A stretch of 64,000 bases of DNA from Pseudocolwellia agarivorans (GCF_002000085.1 NZ_MUZU01000005.1:303655-367654); one strand, 5' to 3'; positions 28,612 through 37,064 are shown, numbered from the stretch's first letter. Notes: generated by a model from the letters alone, not told the origin. A program made the numbers and translations.

Positions 28612-29670
28612 TTAGGCTAAAAGTTCTTTTCTAACGATTTCTGCGCCGGCATTTAAGGCATTGAGTTTACCTCTTGCCACTTCACGAGATAAAGGAGCCA
28701 TGCCACAGTTGGTGCAAGGATAGAGCTTATCGGCATCCACATATTTAAGTGCTTCACGTAAAGTGTTGGCGACTTCTTCTGGTGTTTCAATGGTATTGCT
28801 TGCAACATCAATAGCACCTACCATCACTTTTTTACCGCGAATAAGTTCAAGTAACTCTATTGGCACATGAGAGTTGTGACATTCGAGCGAGATAATATCG
28901 ATGTTAGATTTTTGCAGCTTAGGGAACGCTTCTTCATATTGTCGCCACTCAGATCCCAATGTTTTTTTCCAATCGGTATTGGCTTTAATGCCATAGCCGT
29001 AACAAATATGCACAGCTGTTTCGCATTTTAGTCCTTCAATTGCTCTTTCTAAACAGGCAATTCCCCACTTATTCACGTCATCAAAAAATACATTAAAAGC
29101 AGGTTCATCAAATTGAATAATATCAACACCTGCAGCCTCTAACTCTTTGGCTTCTTGATTCAATATGATGGCAAATTCCCAAGCGAGCTTTTCGCGACTC
29201 TTGTAATGATCATCATAAAGCGTATCTATCATTGTCATCGGTCCCGGCAAAGCCCATTTTATGGGCTGCTTGGTTTGTTGGCGTAAAAACTTGGCGTCTT
29301 CAACAAACACTGATTTTTGTCGACTAACTGGGCCAACAACGGTTGGTACACTGGCATCATAGCGATCACGAATTTTAACGGTTTTACGCTTTTCAAAATC
29401 AACGCCGTTAAGGTGCTCAATAAAGGTTGTTACAAAATGCTGGCGTGTTTGTTCACCATCACTAACGATATCGATACCGGCTTGTTGTTGATCTTGTAGT
29501 GACAAACGTAAAGCGTCATGTTTACCTTCAGTTAATTCTTCATCTTGCAATTTCCATGGTGACCAAAGTGTTTCTGGTTCTGCAAGCCAAGCAGGTTTAG
29601 GTAAACTACCAGCCGTTGAAGTAGGTAGTAATGTTTGGTTAGTAAGGTTTTTGCTAATAAGTGTTTTCAT
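28612..29670 (-). CDS. mesD: MesD, MetE-core methionine synthase
   Basis: A 352-residue protein corresponding to only the C-terminal catalytic barrel of cobalamin-independent methionine synthase; MetE itself is about 750. The zinc ligands are conserved: His221 and Cys223 (VHICYGYG), Glu263 (SLECHN) and Cys322 (TNCGMAPL). The folate-binding N-terminal domain is absent. MesD proteins pair with DUF1852 (MesX) and are reported to make methionine without methylfolate. The adjacent upstream gene is DUF1852, which fixes the subtype. The methyl donor is not established. Confidence 0.88.
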   Translation of the reverse strand: MKTLISKNLTNQTLLPTSTAGSLPKPAWLAEPETLWSPWKLQDEELTEGKHDALRLSLQDQQQAGIDIVSDGEQTRQHFVTTFIEHLNGVDFEKRKTVKIRDRYDASVPTVVGPVSRQKSVFVEDAKFLRQQTKQPIKWALPGPMTMIDTLYDDHYKSREKLAWEFAIILNQEAKELEAAGVDIIQFDEPAFNVFFDDVNKWGIACLERAIEGLKCETAVHICYGYGIKANTDWKKTLGSEWRQYEEAFPKLQKSNIDIISLECHNSHVPIELLELIRGKKVMVGAIDVASNTIETPEEVANTLREALKYVDADKLYPCTNCGMAPLSREVARGKLNALNAGAEIVRKELLA

Positions 29671-29740
29671 AATAAATAATGCCGTGTATTTTTTTGATTA
29701 TTGAGCTTAGTGAATTAAATAGGGTTATGTAGTCTGACCG

Positions 29741-30715
29741 CTAAGCGTAACTCGCAGACCACTGTTCCAGCACTGTTTGGTATGGTTTGATGAAGTGCTC
29801 TTCAGCAAACTTTCCTTGCTCGTTACCTAATCGGCTACGTTCTTCTCTGTCATAAACAATTTGGGTTAATGAATGATCTTGGTTTTTCAAGTTTGGCTGA
29901 TAAGACTTTCCTGCTGCGGCATTCGCATTATAAATTTCTGGTCGATAGATTTTTTGAAAGGTTCCCATTGTGCTAATGGTGCTTATTAGCTCAAGGCTCG
30001 TGTAATCATTCAATAAGTCACCTAAAAAATAAAAAGCTAAAGGTGCAACACTGTTTGGCGGCATAAAGTAACGAACCTGTAAGCCCATTTTCTTGAAATA
30101 TAGCTCAGTTAACGAAGATTCATTTGGCTGATATTCAACACCTAATACAGGATGCTGATTTTCAGTGCGATGATAGGTTTTGTTATCTGAAACACTTAGG
30201 CATATAACGGGTGTTTTTTTGAAGTTTTGTTTGTAAGCGTCTGAATTTAAAAAAGACTGGAATAGTTTTCCATGTAGATCACCAAAATTATCTGGAATAC
30301 TAAATTGAGACTGACCTTTATTATGAGCCTGTAGTAATACGCTAAAATCGTAATCACGTATATAAGAGGAGAAGTTGTTACCTACTATGCCCTCAATGCG
30401 TTTGTTAGTTTTATGATCAACAACGTTTGTTTTCAATACTTCAATGGATGGGAATGCTTGACCAGTGCCGGCAATATCTATATCAACGGAAACAATTTCA
30501 AGTTCAACAGAATAACGATCGCCTTTTGGATTATCCCAATGGGCTAAGGCATTAAAACTATTGTCGATCATTTTTAATGCGTTGCGTAAGTTCGCTTGGC
30601 GGTGATTTCCTCTCGCCAAATTAGCAAAGTTGGTTGTAATACGTGTATTGTCTGATGGACGGTAATCTTCATCGAGACAAATGCTTTTAATAGTAAAGGT
30701 GAAATCGTTATTCAT
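29741..30715 (-). CDS. mesX: MesX (DUF1852), partner of MesD
   Basis: A 324-residue soluble protein of family DUF1852, recognised by its opening FTIKSICLDEDYRPSDNTRITTNFANLARG and the segment ELISTISTMGTFQKIYRPEIYNANAAAGKSYQPNL. In bacteria studied genetically, MesX is needed for MesD-dependent methionine synthesis and the pathway appears to need oxygen, so it may be an oxygenase that frees a methyl group. The gap to mesD is 70 bases on the same strand. The upstream 281 bases to the LysR stop should hold the promoter; I found no clear MetJ or MetR site. Confidence 0.87.
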   Translation of the reverse strand: MNNDFTFTIKSICLDEDYRPSDNTRITTNFANLARGNHRQANLRNALKMIDNSFNALAHWDNPKGDRYSVELEIVSVDIDIAGTGQAFPSIEVLKTNVVDHKTNKRIEGIVGNNFSSYIRDYDFSVLLQAHNKGQSQFSIPDNFGDLHGKLFQSFLNSDAYKQNFKKTPVICLSVSDNKTYHRTENQHPVLGVEYQPNESSLTELYFKKMGLQVRYFMPPNSVAPLAFYFLGDLLNDYTSLELISTISTMGTFQKIYRPEIYNANAAAGKSYQPNLKNQDHSLTQIVYDREERSRLGNEQGKFAEEHFIKPYQTVLEQWSASYA

Positions 30716-30996
30716 TGTGATCTGGTATCCAATTGTCTGAGATAAAAAACTAAATCTATTTCTCTTATTTGTTTATCGTTAAGAGTTAGGTGTATTTTAT
30801 ACTCAGAGGTTACATGAATAATATTGATCTTATTTCATTGAACTATGAATATACCTCATGGTTTTTTATGGCAGCGTACTGAAAGACTGTTAAAATAATG
30901 TAGTTATTTGTAGCAGATGGAGGAATTCTTCAGAGCTAGATGACACGTCAGATAGAGGGGCGTTCAATGAGTATACTTATAATCAAGATCAGTAAC

Positions 30997-31872
30997 TTAT
31001 TCTTTAATAAATTCGTAAATAATAGATTTTATATACTTATTCCGCTTAGTTTCGAAAGACTGTTTATTATGGCAAAGATATAACGACTCCCCCACAGAAT
31101 GTTCAAGCTGATGTATACGAATATCAAGTTGTTTATGAAAAGCATTAACCGCATGTAAGGGTAAAATTGTAAAACCGATGCCACGGCTAACGGGTTCTAA
31201 TATCAAGCTTATTTGATTAGAAAAACCTTTACGTTGAAATTGTTCAATATGTTCAAATGCAGAAAAATTTTTACTTAATAGTAACTGTGCATGATGAGCT
31301 GCATCAGGATGAGCAATAAAACCTATGTCTATTAATTTTTGCCAACTTATTGAGGTTACCTTATTTGAGGTAACTAAAACTAAAGGTTCTACCGCTATTT
31401 TTTTACACACTATATTTGGGATTTTACTAAACTTTGTTAATAAACCCATATCAATTTTTCGTTCGGCTATTTTTTCTTCAATATCGCAGTTTGGCGCAAA
31501 AGTATAATCAATAACTAGGTTTGTGTGTTGCTGCTGAATATCTAATAAATAGGGATATAACTTTAAACCTATGCTACCAGGAGAGGCGATTTTTACGGTA
31601 CCTGAAAAGGGGTCATCTAATTTAATAGATGCTTCAAGTTCAGTTAAGTTATTGAGTAAGTATTTACCTTGCTGATATAGCTTTTCTCCCGCAGAGGTTA
31701 ATGAAAAAGATTTTCCATCCCTAATAAGTAGTGGCGTATCAAGTTGTTGTTCTAATTTTTTAATGTGCTGACTAACCCCTGATTGTGTCATAAATAACCA
31801 TTCAGCCGTTTTGGTAAAGTGCCCTATATTCACTAGGGTACAGAATGTTTTAAGCCAGTTAGGATTTATCAT
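30997..31872 (-). CDS. LysR-type transcriptional regulator
   Basis: A 291-residue LysR regulator. The N-terminal winged helix (about 1-60) has the canonical FTKTAEWLFMTQSGVSQHIKKLE; the rest is a periplasmic-binding-protein-like effector domain (about 88-285). It is divergent from a VOC-family gene across 95 bases, and a perfect TGATAA-N11-TTATCA dyad sits in the gap, the geometry of a LysR operator. The likely target is therefore the VOC gene and itself. Effector unknown. Confidence 0.88.
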   Translation of the reverse strand: MINPNWLKTFCTLVNIGHFTKTAEWLFMTQSGVSQHIKKLEQQLDTPLLIRDGKSFSLTSAGEKLYQQGKYLLNNLTELEASIKLDDPFSGTVKIASPGSIGLKLYPYLLDIQQQHTNLVIDYTFAPNCDIEEKIAERKIDMGLLTKFSKIPNIVCKKIAVEPLVLVTSNKVTSISWQKLIDIGFIAHPDAAHHAQLLLSKNFSAFEHIEQFQRKGFSNQISLILEPVSRGIGFTILPLHAVNAFHKQLDIRIHQLEHSVGESLYLCHNKQSFETKRNKYIKSIIYEFIKE

Positions 31873-31900
31873 TACAAAATATACTCATAATTATTAATAT

Positions 31901-31923
31901 TGATAATTTTTCATACTTTATCA
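31901..31923. promoter_or_regulatory. candidate LysR operator (TGATAA-N11-TTATCA)
   Basis: Perfect 6-bp arms 11 bases apart, in the 95-base gap between divergent LysR and VOC genes, 29 bases from the LysR ATG and 45 from the VOC ATG. Matches the T-N11-A interrupted dyad rule for LysR proteins. Confidence 0.55.
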
Positions 31924-31967
31924 TCAGGCGTACACTTTGCACATCAAAACTAATTAAGGAAGTTATT

Positions 31968-32468
31968 ATGAGCAAAGCATACCCACGAACATTCTCACAT
32001 ATCGGTATCTCAGTACCTAGTGTTGAAGAAGCTGTAAAATTTTATACCGAAGTACTGGGCTGGTACTTAATTATGCAACCTACCGTTATCGAAGAAGATG
32101 ACAGCCCAATAGGCGAAATGTGTACAGATGTATTTGGCGCCAATTGGGAGAAATTTAAAATTGCTCATATGTCGACAGGTGACAGAGTAGGAGTTGAGCT
32201 ATTTGAATTTAAAAACCAAGAGAGTCGAGAGAATAATTTTGAATATTGGAAAACAGGTGTTTTTCATTTTTGTGTTCAAGATCCAAATTTGGAAGATCTT
32301 GTTGAGAAAATTGTTGCTGCTGGTGGTAAAAAGAGGATGTCTGAACCACGTTACTACTATCCTAATGAAAAACCATACCGCATGATTTATATGGAAGACC
32401 CGTTTGGTAATATTCTTGAAATTTACAGCCATAGTTATGAATTAACTTATGCAGCGGGTGCTTACTAA
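31968..32468 (+). CDS. VOC family protein (glyoxalase/dioxygenase-like)
   Basis: A 166-residue vicinal-oxygen-chelate protein with two beta-alpha-beta-beta-beta modules. Candidate metal ligands are His in FSHIGISVPSVEEA, Glu in GVELFEF, His in GVFHFCV and Glu in FGNILEIYS. These enzymes include glyoxalase I, dioxygenases and resistance proteins; sequence alone does not pick the reaction. A ggaag ribosome site precedes ATG 31968. Probably controlled by the divergent LysR gene. Confidence 0.82.
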   Translation: MSKAYPRTFSHIGISVPSVEEAVKFYTEVLGWYLIMQPTVIEEDDSPIGEMCTDVFGANWEKFKIAHMSTGDRVGVELFEFKNQESRENNFEYWKTGVFHFCVQDPNLEDLVEKIVAAGGKKRMSEPRYYYPNEKPYRMIYMEDPFGNILEIYSHSYELTYAAGAY

Positions 32469-32775
32469 ATTAAATATTGATGAAATATATACCCGTAGCC
32501 ATTCAAGATGCAGGTTTCAGTGGTAACGGGTATATTATGTGATTGCTTCATCAAACCACATCCTTGTGTTGCTTTATTTAACATGAATTCGTTTTAATCA
32601 ACACTTATCTAGCAGCTATTTGCCCTAACTTCCGTATTAAATTTACTTGCATAGAGGAGCATTGACGCGAAAGTTGCCTTCAATTAAGAAAAACTAGCAA
32701 GCTAGAGGCTAAAAAATATTTCTTATTGTATTTCAATTTATTAGGGGCTATTAAACCGAGTTCTGGTTATTTAAA
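32469..32775. repeat. intergenic region with a degenerate extragenic repeat
   Basis: About 307 bases between convergent genes. It holds a perfect 10-bp inverted repeat, atatacccgt (32487-32496) / acgggtatat (32526-32535), enclosing a cattcaagatgcaggtttcag core. From memory, cores of this type (tacccn...ttcaagatgcngg) occur in small dispersed extragenic elements of marine gammaproteobacteria. The remainder up to 32775 shows no ORF. A copy of the 10-mer recurs at 50294. Confidence 0.45.
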
Positions 32776-33297
32776 TTAAGGTGTTAAAAAGCTTTTTACC
32801 TGATTTAATGCAGCTACGGAAAACCCCTCATCATAAAAATATACAATAATCCCATTTTTATCTAACAATAATACTCTGGCATTGTTAGGGTTTTCATTAC
32901 CCGTAAATATTTGAACCTTTTCACCATCTTCATATACGGTAATTACGCCTTTCCAAAGGTCTTTAGGGATACCTTTGCGCATACCGTTATCTATCATCGT
33001 ACTGAACATACGAGGGAATAAGCCTTGTATGGTAGGTATTTCATAAACATCTACTGTAGTTTCTGTCATGTCTAAACCGATTAGCCATCTATCAATATCA
33101 AATTGTGAATTTTGTTTATAACCAACAAGTAATAAAGTGAAGTCGCCATTAAAATCTTTTGGAATACGTACTTGTTTTTTTTCAAGGTTTTGTCCCGTTA
33201 CTGAAGGGAAGGTTTTTCCTGTAATTTGTTGATTTGAATAAGTACTGCTACACCCTGTTACTATTAATACTAAAAGGGCTAAGAAGAAAACTCTCAT
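32776..33297 (-). CDS. lipoprotein with Atp10/thioredoxin-like fold
   Basis: A 173-residue lipoprotein; signal peptide ending in lipobox VTGC (Cys16). The mature part (GKTFPSVTGQNLEKKQVRIP, FTLLLVGYKQNSQFDIDRWL, VLLLDKNGIIVYFYDEGFS) reads like a peroxiredoxin/thioredoxin or Atp10-like fold, but has no CxxC and no catalytic cysteine after the lipidated one. So it is probably a structural or binding version. Single gene, divergent from the following DUF3081-like gene. Confidence 0.65.
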   Translation of the reverse strand: MRVFFLALLVLIVTGCSSTYSNQQITGKTFPSVTGQNLEKKQVRIPKDFNGDFTLLLVGYKQNSQFDIDRWLIGLDMTETTVDVYEIPTIQGLFPRMFSTMIDNGMRKGIPKDLWKGVITVYEDGEKVQIFTGNENPNNARVLLLDKNGIIVYFYDEGFSVAALNQVKSFLTP

Positions 33298-33502
33298 GTA
33301 AGTGTCCTGTTATTTATTACCATAATAATTAACCATACGTTTGAATATTAAGTTTAGCTCACTATTTTTTATCATGAACATCATTTGTTACGTGTTTATA
33401 GTATGACTGAACTATTCTCCATATTGATACGTATTAATCTTTGAAACTTATTTTCTACCTATTTTATGTAGAATTCATTTGAAACGCTAAACTGGGTCGG
33501 TA

Positions 33503-33778
33503 ATGTCTACTATAAATACATCTCAATATCTTTATGTTTTTAATCACGTAATCACTAATGGAATTAACCGAGAGGGGCGGCTTTATTTAGGTAAGCTTAC
33601 TGCTTGGTATGACTTTGACGGATATACTTGTTATCTCGGCTATAAAGATCTCACGATGACTTTATATTTTCATAATCGTTTTTCGTTTGATTATCAGGAA
33701 GAAACAACGCTAAAGGAATTTTATTTATTGATTGAAAAAAGTGAAAAAGAGTTTACAACAAATCATGACAGAACATAG
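33503..33778 (+). CDS. DUF3081-like small protein
   Basis: Ninety-one residues, no signal or membrane segment. The stretch YDFDGYTCYL...LTMTLYFHNRFSFDY resembles DUF3081 proteins of Shewanella and Vibrio as I remember them; function unknown. The stop overlaps the start of the CIA30 gene by 14 bases, suggesting coupled translation. Confidence 0.6.
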   Translation: MSTINTSQYLYVFNHVITNGINREGRLYLGKLTAWYDFDGYTCYLGYKDLTMTLYFHNRFSFDYQEETTLKEFYLLIEKSEKEFTTNHDRT

Positions 33779-34232
33779 CTTTAATGATTGGGACGTTACT
33801 AACGATGGTGTTATGGGCGGGCTGTCTCAAGGCCATGTAACGCTAAGCAATAATTTCCCCGTTTTTTCAGGCACAATTTCAACTGAAAACAATGGCGGTT
33901 TTACCAGTGCGTTTACAAAAGTCTCTACACTTTCAAAAGATATAAAATCAATTCATATTCGTATAGTCGGAGATGGTAATACTTATCAGCTAAGAATTCG
34001 AAGCGAAGTTATGGGCTACAATCTTGCCTATAAAATAGCGTTTAAAACGAAGATAAATACTGTAGAAACACAGTGTTTTACATTAGCTGATTTTGAAGCG
34101 TCTTTTAGGGGGCGTTCAATAAAGAGTGCGCCATTATTACAGGCACACGTTATTACCCATGTTGGATTTTTAGTTTCAGCCAAGCAGCGTAGTCATTTTT
34201 CATTGGCTATTCACTCCATTGTCTTTAAATAA
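33765..34232 (+). CDS. CIA30 family protein
   Basis: A 155-residue protein of the complex I intermediate-associated 30 (NDUFAF1-like) family: FNDWDVTNDGVMGGLSQGHV, FSGTISTENNGGFTS, and VGDGNTYQLRIRSE are diagnostic. It is a beta-sandwich of the galactose-binding type. In bacteria its role is not known and does not necessarily concern complex I. I choose ATG 33765 over an in-frame TTG at 33732. It overlaps the upstream DUF3081-like gene. Confidence 0.8.
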   Translation: MTEHSFNDWDVTNDGVMGGLSQGHVTLSNNFPVFSGTISTENNGGFTSAFTKVSTLSKDIKSIHIRIVGDGNTYQLRIRSEVMGYNLAYKIAFKTKINTVETQCFTLADFEASFRGRSIKSAPLLQAHVITHVGFLVSAKQRSHFSLAIHSIVFK

Positions 34233-34327
34233 TACTAGAGTTACATGAATCAATGTTGCTTGGTTTAAAGTCGTAAATGAAGGCAAGAATTAAGGTCATA
34301 AGTTAAGCTCATAAGAGAATATTTAAT

Positions 34328-34543
34328 ATGAATAAAGTAAGCCCAAAGTCTTTATTACACAGTAAGTGGACTAAAGTTGAAGTAGAAAATAAAGAAAAGC
34401 ATTTTATGATTACTAAGGTAGATGTTGATGATGAACAACGTATTGTTGAATGTAAAATTGAAGCCGTTATATCTAAAAATGAATACGCCATTAACTGGCG
34501 AGATTTAAAGGATAACCAATGCTGGAAGCAGGGCTGGCAATAG
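34328..34543 (+). CDS. TIGR02450 Trp-rich small protein
   Basis: Seventy-one residues with conserved tryptophans: KSLLHSKWTKVEV near the start and INWRDLKDNQCWKQGW at the end, the signature of TIGR02450. The family occurs in marine bacteria and cyanobacteria, often close to photolyase/cryptochrome genes. No photolyase is in this window. Function unknown. Confidence 0.8.
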   Translation: MNKVSPKSLLHSKWTKVEVENKEKHFMITKVDVDDEQRIVECKIEAVISKNEYAINWRDLKDNQCWKQGWQ

Positions 34544-34583
34544 CGGCTGCTTTATTGATACAGAGGTTAACTAAAATTAAGAT

Positions 34584-35345
34584 TTACCAAGGTATGTTTT
34601 TTCCTTGCCAGTCTAGGTAGCTTGCTTCGCCATCTATTGCCGTATTTCCAACAATCATAAGTAATTGTTTAGCTACAAATTCGCTGGTAAATAATTTACC
34701 TTCAGGTACGTTTTTTTGAAAAGGCTTTGAAAGCGGGCTATCGGTCGTTCCAGGATGAAAAGAAATAAGTTTAATGTTTTTGGCTCTTCTGGCAAGTTCT
34801 ACCGCTGCTGAAGTAAGTAGCATATTCATTGCGGCTTTTGAGGCTCGGTAACTGTACCAACCACCTAGCTTATTATCACTTATGCTGCCTACTCTGGCGG
34901 TGAATACCACTATTTTACAATCATGACTTCCGCAGAGCACAGGGGTTAAATGTTTTAGCCATAACATAGGTGTTATCGTGTTTGCGGTTAATATTCGTGT
35001 GAAAGCTTCAGGAGAAAAGTCTTCTAAACGTTTTTCTGGTTGGCATTGCTGATCATGTAAAACACCATGACAAACAAATACCTTGGTTATTTCAAACCTT
35101 GCAATTAAGTCTACCTTTTTTACCGCATGGCTTATTTCATCTTCAGAGTAAGCTGTTACTGCAATGCTATTTACGCAAGCTGACGGTAATTGATGAAAGT
35201 GTTCTTGCCGATAAAACTCAACATTGCGGCTGATAACAATGAGTTGAGTATTGTCATCGTTTTTACTGTTTGAAATTATTTCTAGCGTTAGAGCTTTTGC
35301 TATTTCGCTATTAGCGCCTATGATGACTATGGTTTGATTTTGCAT
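34584..35345 (-). CDS. SDR family oxidoreductase (C-factor-like)
   Basis: Short-chain dehydrogenase/reductase of 253 residues. Rossmann motif IVIIGANSEIAKAL at the start and active-site YSYRASK (Tyr-x-x-x-Lys) are present; ends with GEASYLDWQGKNIPW. I choose ATG 35345, which has aaggag eight bases upstream, over the TTG at 35360. Its start region overlaps the end of the DCC-family gene, so the two are coupled. Proteins of this CsgA-like subgroup often cluster with photolyase or light-response genes. Substrate unknown. Confidence 0.82.
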   Translation of the reverse strand: MQNQTIVIIGANSEIAKALTLEIISNSKNDDNTQLIVISRNVEFYRQEHFHQLPSACVNSIAVTAYSEDEISHAVKKVDLIARFEITKVFVCHGVLHDQQCQPEKRLEDFSPEAFTRILTANTITPMLWLKHLTPVLCGSHDCKIVVFTARVGSISDNKLGGWYSYRASKAAMNMLLTSAAVELARRAKNIKLISFHPGTTDSPLSKPFQKNVPEGKLFTSEFVAKQLLMIVGNTAIDGEASYLDWQGKNIPW

Positions 35346-35742
35346 GACACACTCCTTCAATACAAATGTTGTTACCTATACCGAAACGTTGATATAAAAA
35401 ATTAGAAATCGGGTGGCGGTATTTAGCCAATATTAAATAAATACCATGAGCTAACTGTTTAATAATAGGCAACTGTAAAGGTGCTACGAAGGTGCCTCTT
35501 CCTACTAATGTCCAAGCTCTATGTGTTACGTCGAGTGCCTTTAGTATTTTCCCTTGGTATTCGCCGTGTAGTATTTTCATCGCCTTATCAGGCTCAATAT
35601 TAGGGAAGTCAGTTGTAAAATTTTCTTGATGTAAATTAACTAATACAATGCGATTGTTATTATCAAATTGCTTGAGTTTTTGCATTTCTAAATTACATAA
35701 AGGGCAGGTTCCGTCGTAAAAAATAGTGAGTTGGTTATTCAT
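35311..35742 (-). CDS. DCC family thiol-disulfide protein (DUF393)
   Basis: A 143-residue protein with the diagnostic opening FYDGTCPLCNLEM: Asp, Gly, then CxxC (CPLC). Thioredoxin-like fold predicted for DUF393. Residues 80-125 include TLVGRGTFVAPLQLP, then a basic C-terminus. It overlaps the SDR gene downstream and follows the DUF3429 gene by 20 bases, so it belongs to a four-gene minus-strand operon. Redox partner unknown. Confidence 0.82.
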   Translation of the reverse strand: MNNQLTIFYDGTCPLCNLEMQKLKQFDNNNRIVLVNLHQENFTTDFPNIEPDKAMKILHGEYQGKILKALDVTHRAWTLVGRGTFVAPLQLPIIKQLAHGIYLILAKYRHPISNFLYQRFGIGNNICIEGVCHAKSNHSHHRR

Positions 35743-35762
35743 TAAAGTTTCCTTATTGCACT

Positions 35763-36182
35763 TTATAACGTTAAAAATATGGCGATAGAGTGCAAAAGAT
35801 TAACGAGAATAGTGAGTATTAACCTCATTTTTAAATAAGATGATGTTTCAGTATTAGGTTTACTTTTTGTTATCAAATATTCGGCAATAAATAAAATAAA
35901 GTAACCGAAAGACAAAAATAATAACGCGTAAAATGTTGATAAAAATAAACAGACAAAAGCATATAAGCAAAGTATGTTACTTATAATTTGGGTATGTTTA
36001 TGGTGTATTGAGCTATTTGAACGCCACAGCGATCCGGCAATAAAACTAAAAATGATGGCACTATAAAAAATGAAAGCTTGTAGTGGAGCAATCAAAAAAT
36101 CATGTGGCGAATATTGAACTAACAATAAACAAACGATGAAAGGAATTAACCCTGCGTAACCTAATACTTGATAGGTTTTCAT
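35763..36182 (-). CDS. DUF3429 membrane protein
   Basis: A 139-residue integral membrane protein with about four to five helices. GYAGLIPFIVCL near the start and AIIFSFIAGSLW in the second helix match DUF3429. Function unknown. Start ATG 36182 overlaps the flavin reductase stop (ATGA-type), showing translational coupling. Confidence 0.78.
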   Translation of the reverse strand: MKTYQVLGYAGLIPFIVCLLLVQYSPHDFLIAPLQAFIFYSAIIFSFIAGSLWRSNSSIHHKHTQIISNILCLYAFVCLFLSTFYALLFLSFGYFILFIAEYLITKSKPNTETSSYLKMRLILTILVNLLHSIAIFLTL

Positions 36183-36826
36183 TTTGGTAGCCCATCTTTT
36201 ATTGAATATATAGAGGTGCCATTTATATGTAGGTCGTTAATAGGTTTGTTAGGTTTTGCATAGCTTAAACGTTTAATGCGTGTGGTGTTGTGGTAGCTAT
36301 CAAGGCCAGAAATACAGGTGGTTCCTAACGACTCAATATCAATGTAACCATCTTCTTGAATCGCTTTGTTTTCACAAAGTAGGTGAGAAATTTCACCAAT
36401 AATCAGTTGAGTGTTATTAAGCTTAATATGAATAATATCTTGCAACTTTAGTGCATATTTTAATCGACTCTCTTTAACAAATGGTGCATATACACCATCA
36501 ATATAATGCGCAGATAAACCCGACTGAACAAACTCGCTTTCTTCTTGAGAATAATGAGCTGAGGTTTGATGAGCCTTACGGTAAAACTCTTTTGATACTT
36601 GGTTAATCGTGTATTGTTCAGTGCTCACAATATTATTAAGGGTGTGTCGCTCGGCATTATTAGGTCGCATAATAAATCCTACTAATGCTGGCGATGCTCC
36701 CAGGTGAATAACAGAGCTAAAAATAGCAAGATTACTTTGACCATTCAGGTGTTGTGTTCCAATTAGATTTGCGCTTTTAAAACCAGATAAACTATTGATG
36801 AATTTTGCACGATAGCTTTGTGGCAT
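36179..36826 (-). CDS. flavin reductase family protein (flavoredoxin-like)
   Basis: FMN-binding split-barrel protein of 215 residues from ATG 36826. The flavin site is recognisable: FINSLSGFKSANLIGTQH, SNLAIFSSVIHLGASPALVGFIMRP. Members reduce flavins or bind FMN as electron carriers. The ATG has no convincing ribosome site. An in-frame AUU at 36865 has a perfect aggag six bases upstream, with an in-frame TAG overlapping that site; starting there adds 13 residues, which fits the N-terminal length of relatives as I remember them. First gene of the flavin reductase-DUF3429-DCC-SDR operon. Confidence 0.8.
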   Translation of the reverse strand: MPQSYRAKFINSLSGFKSANLIGTQHLNGQSNLAIFSSVIHLGASPALVGFIMRPNNAERHTLNNIVSTEQYTINQVSKEFYRKAHQTSAHYSQEESEFVQSGLSAHYIDGVYAPFVKESRLKYALKLQDIIHIKLNNTQLIIGEISHLLCENKAIQEDGYIDIESLGTTCISGLDSYHNTTRIKRLSYAKPNKPINDLHINGTSIYSIKDGLPK

Positions 36827-37064
36827 AGCTTCTAATTGATCAGCATTATATTGTTTGAATGTAATAAGTGGCTCCTAATTAAGCGATTAACTTCTCTTTA
36901 TTTCAATACGTAAGATGTAAGCGAAAAGATCTATAAAAAATAAGAAAAATTCACATTTAAATTAATGTAAGAAATAAATAAGAAAATATGATTAATTTAC
37001 AGGGCGTTATTCGAATTGTTTTCTATACTTAAAGGAGTTATAGATTCATAAAAAAGGTTTTTTA

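Noticed and set aside
30716..30996. Searched for MetJ, MetR or SAM-riboswitch signals upstream of mesX
   Set aside because: No tandem AGACGTCT-like boxes, TGAA-N5-TTCA dyad or riboswitch-like helices could be supported.
30943..31080. Short plus-strand ORF starting in the gap downstream of mesX's promoter side
   Set aside because: It runs antisense into the LysR 3' end, the nearby ggagg is too far from the ATG, and the protein is unremarkable.
34309..34491. Minus-strand ORF opposite the TIGR02450 gene
   Set aside because: Antisense shadow; the plus-strand protein has clear family motifs.
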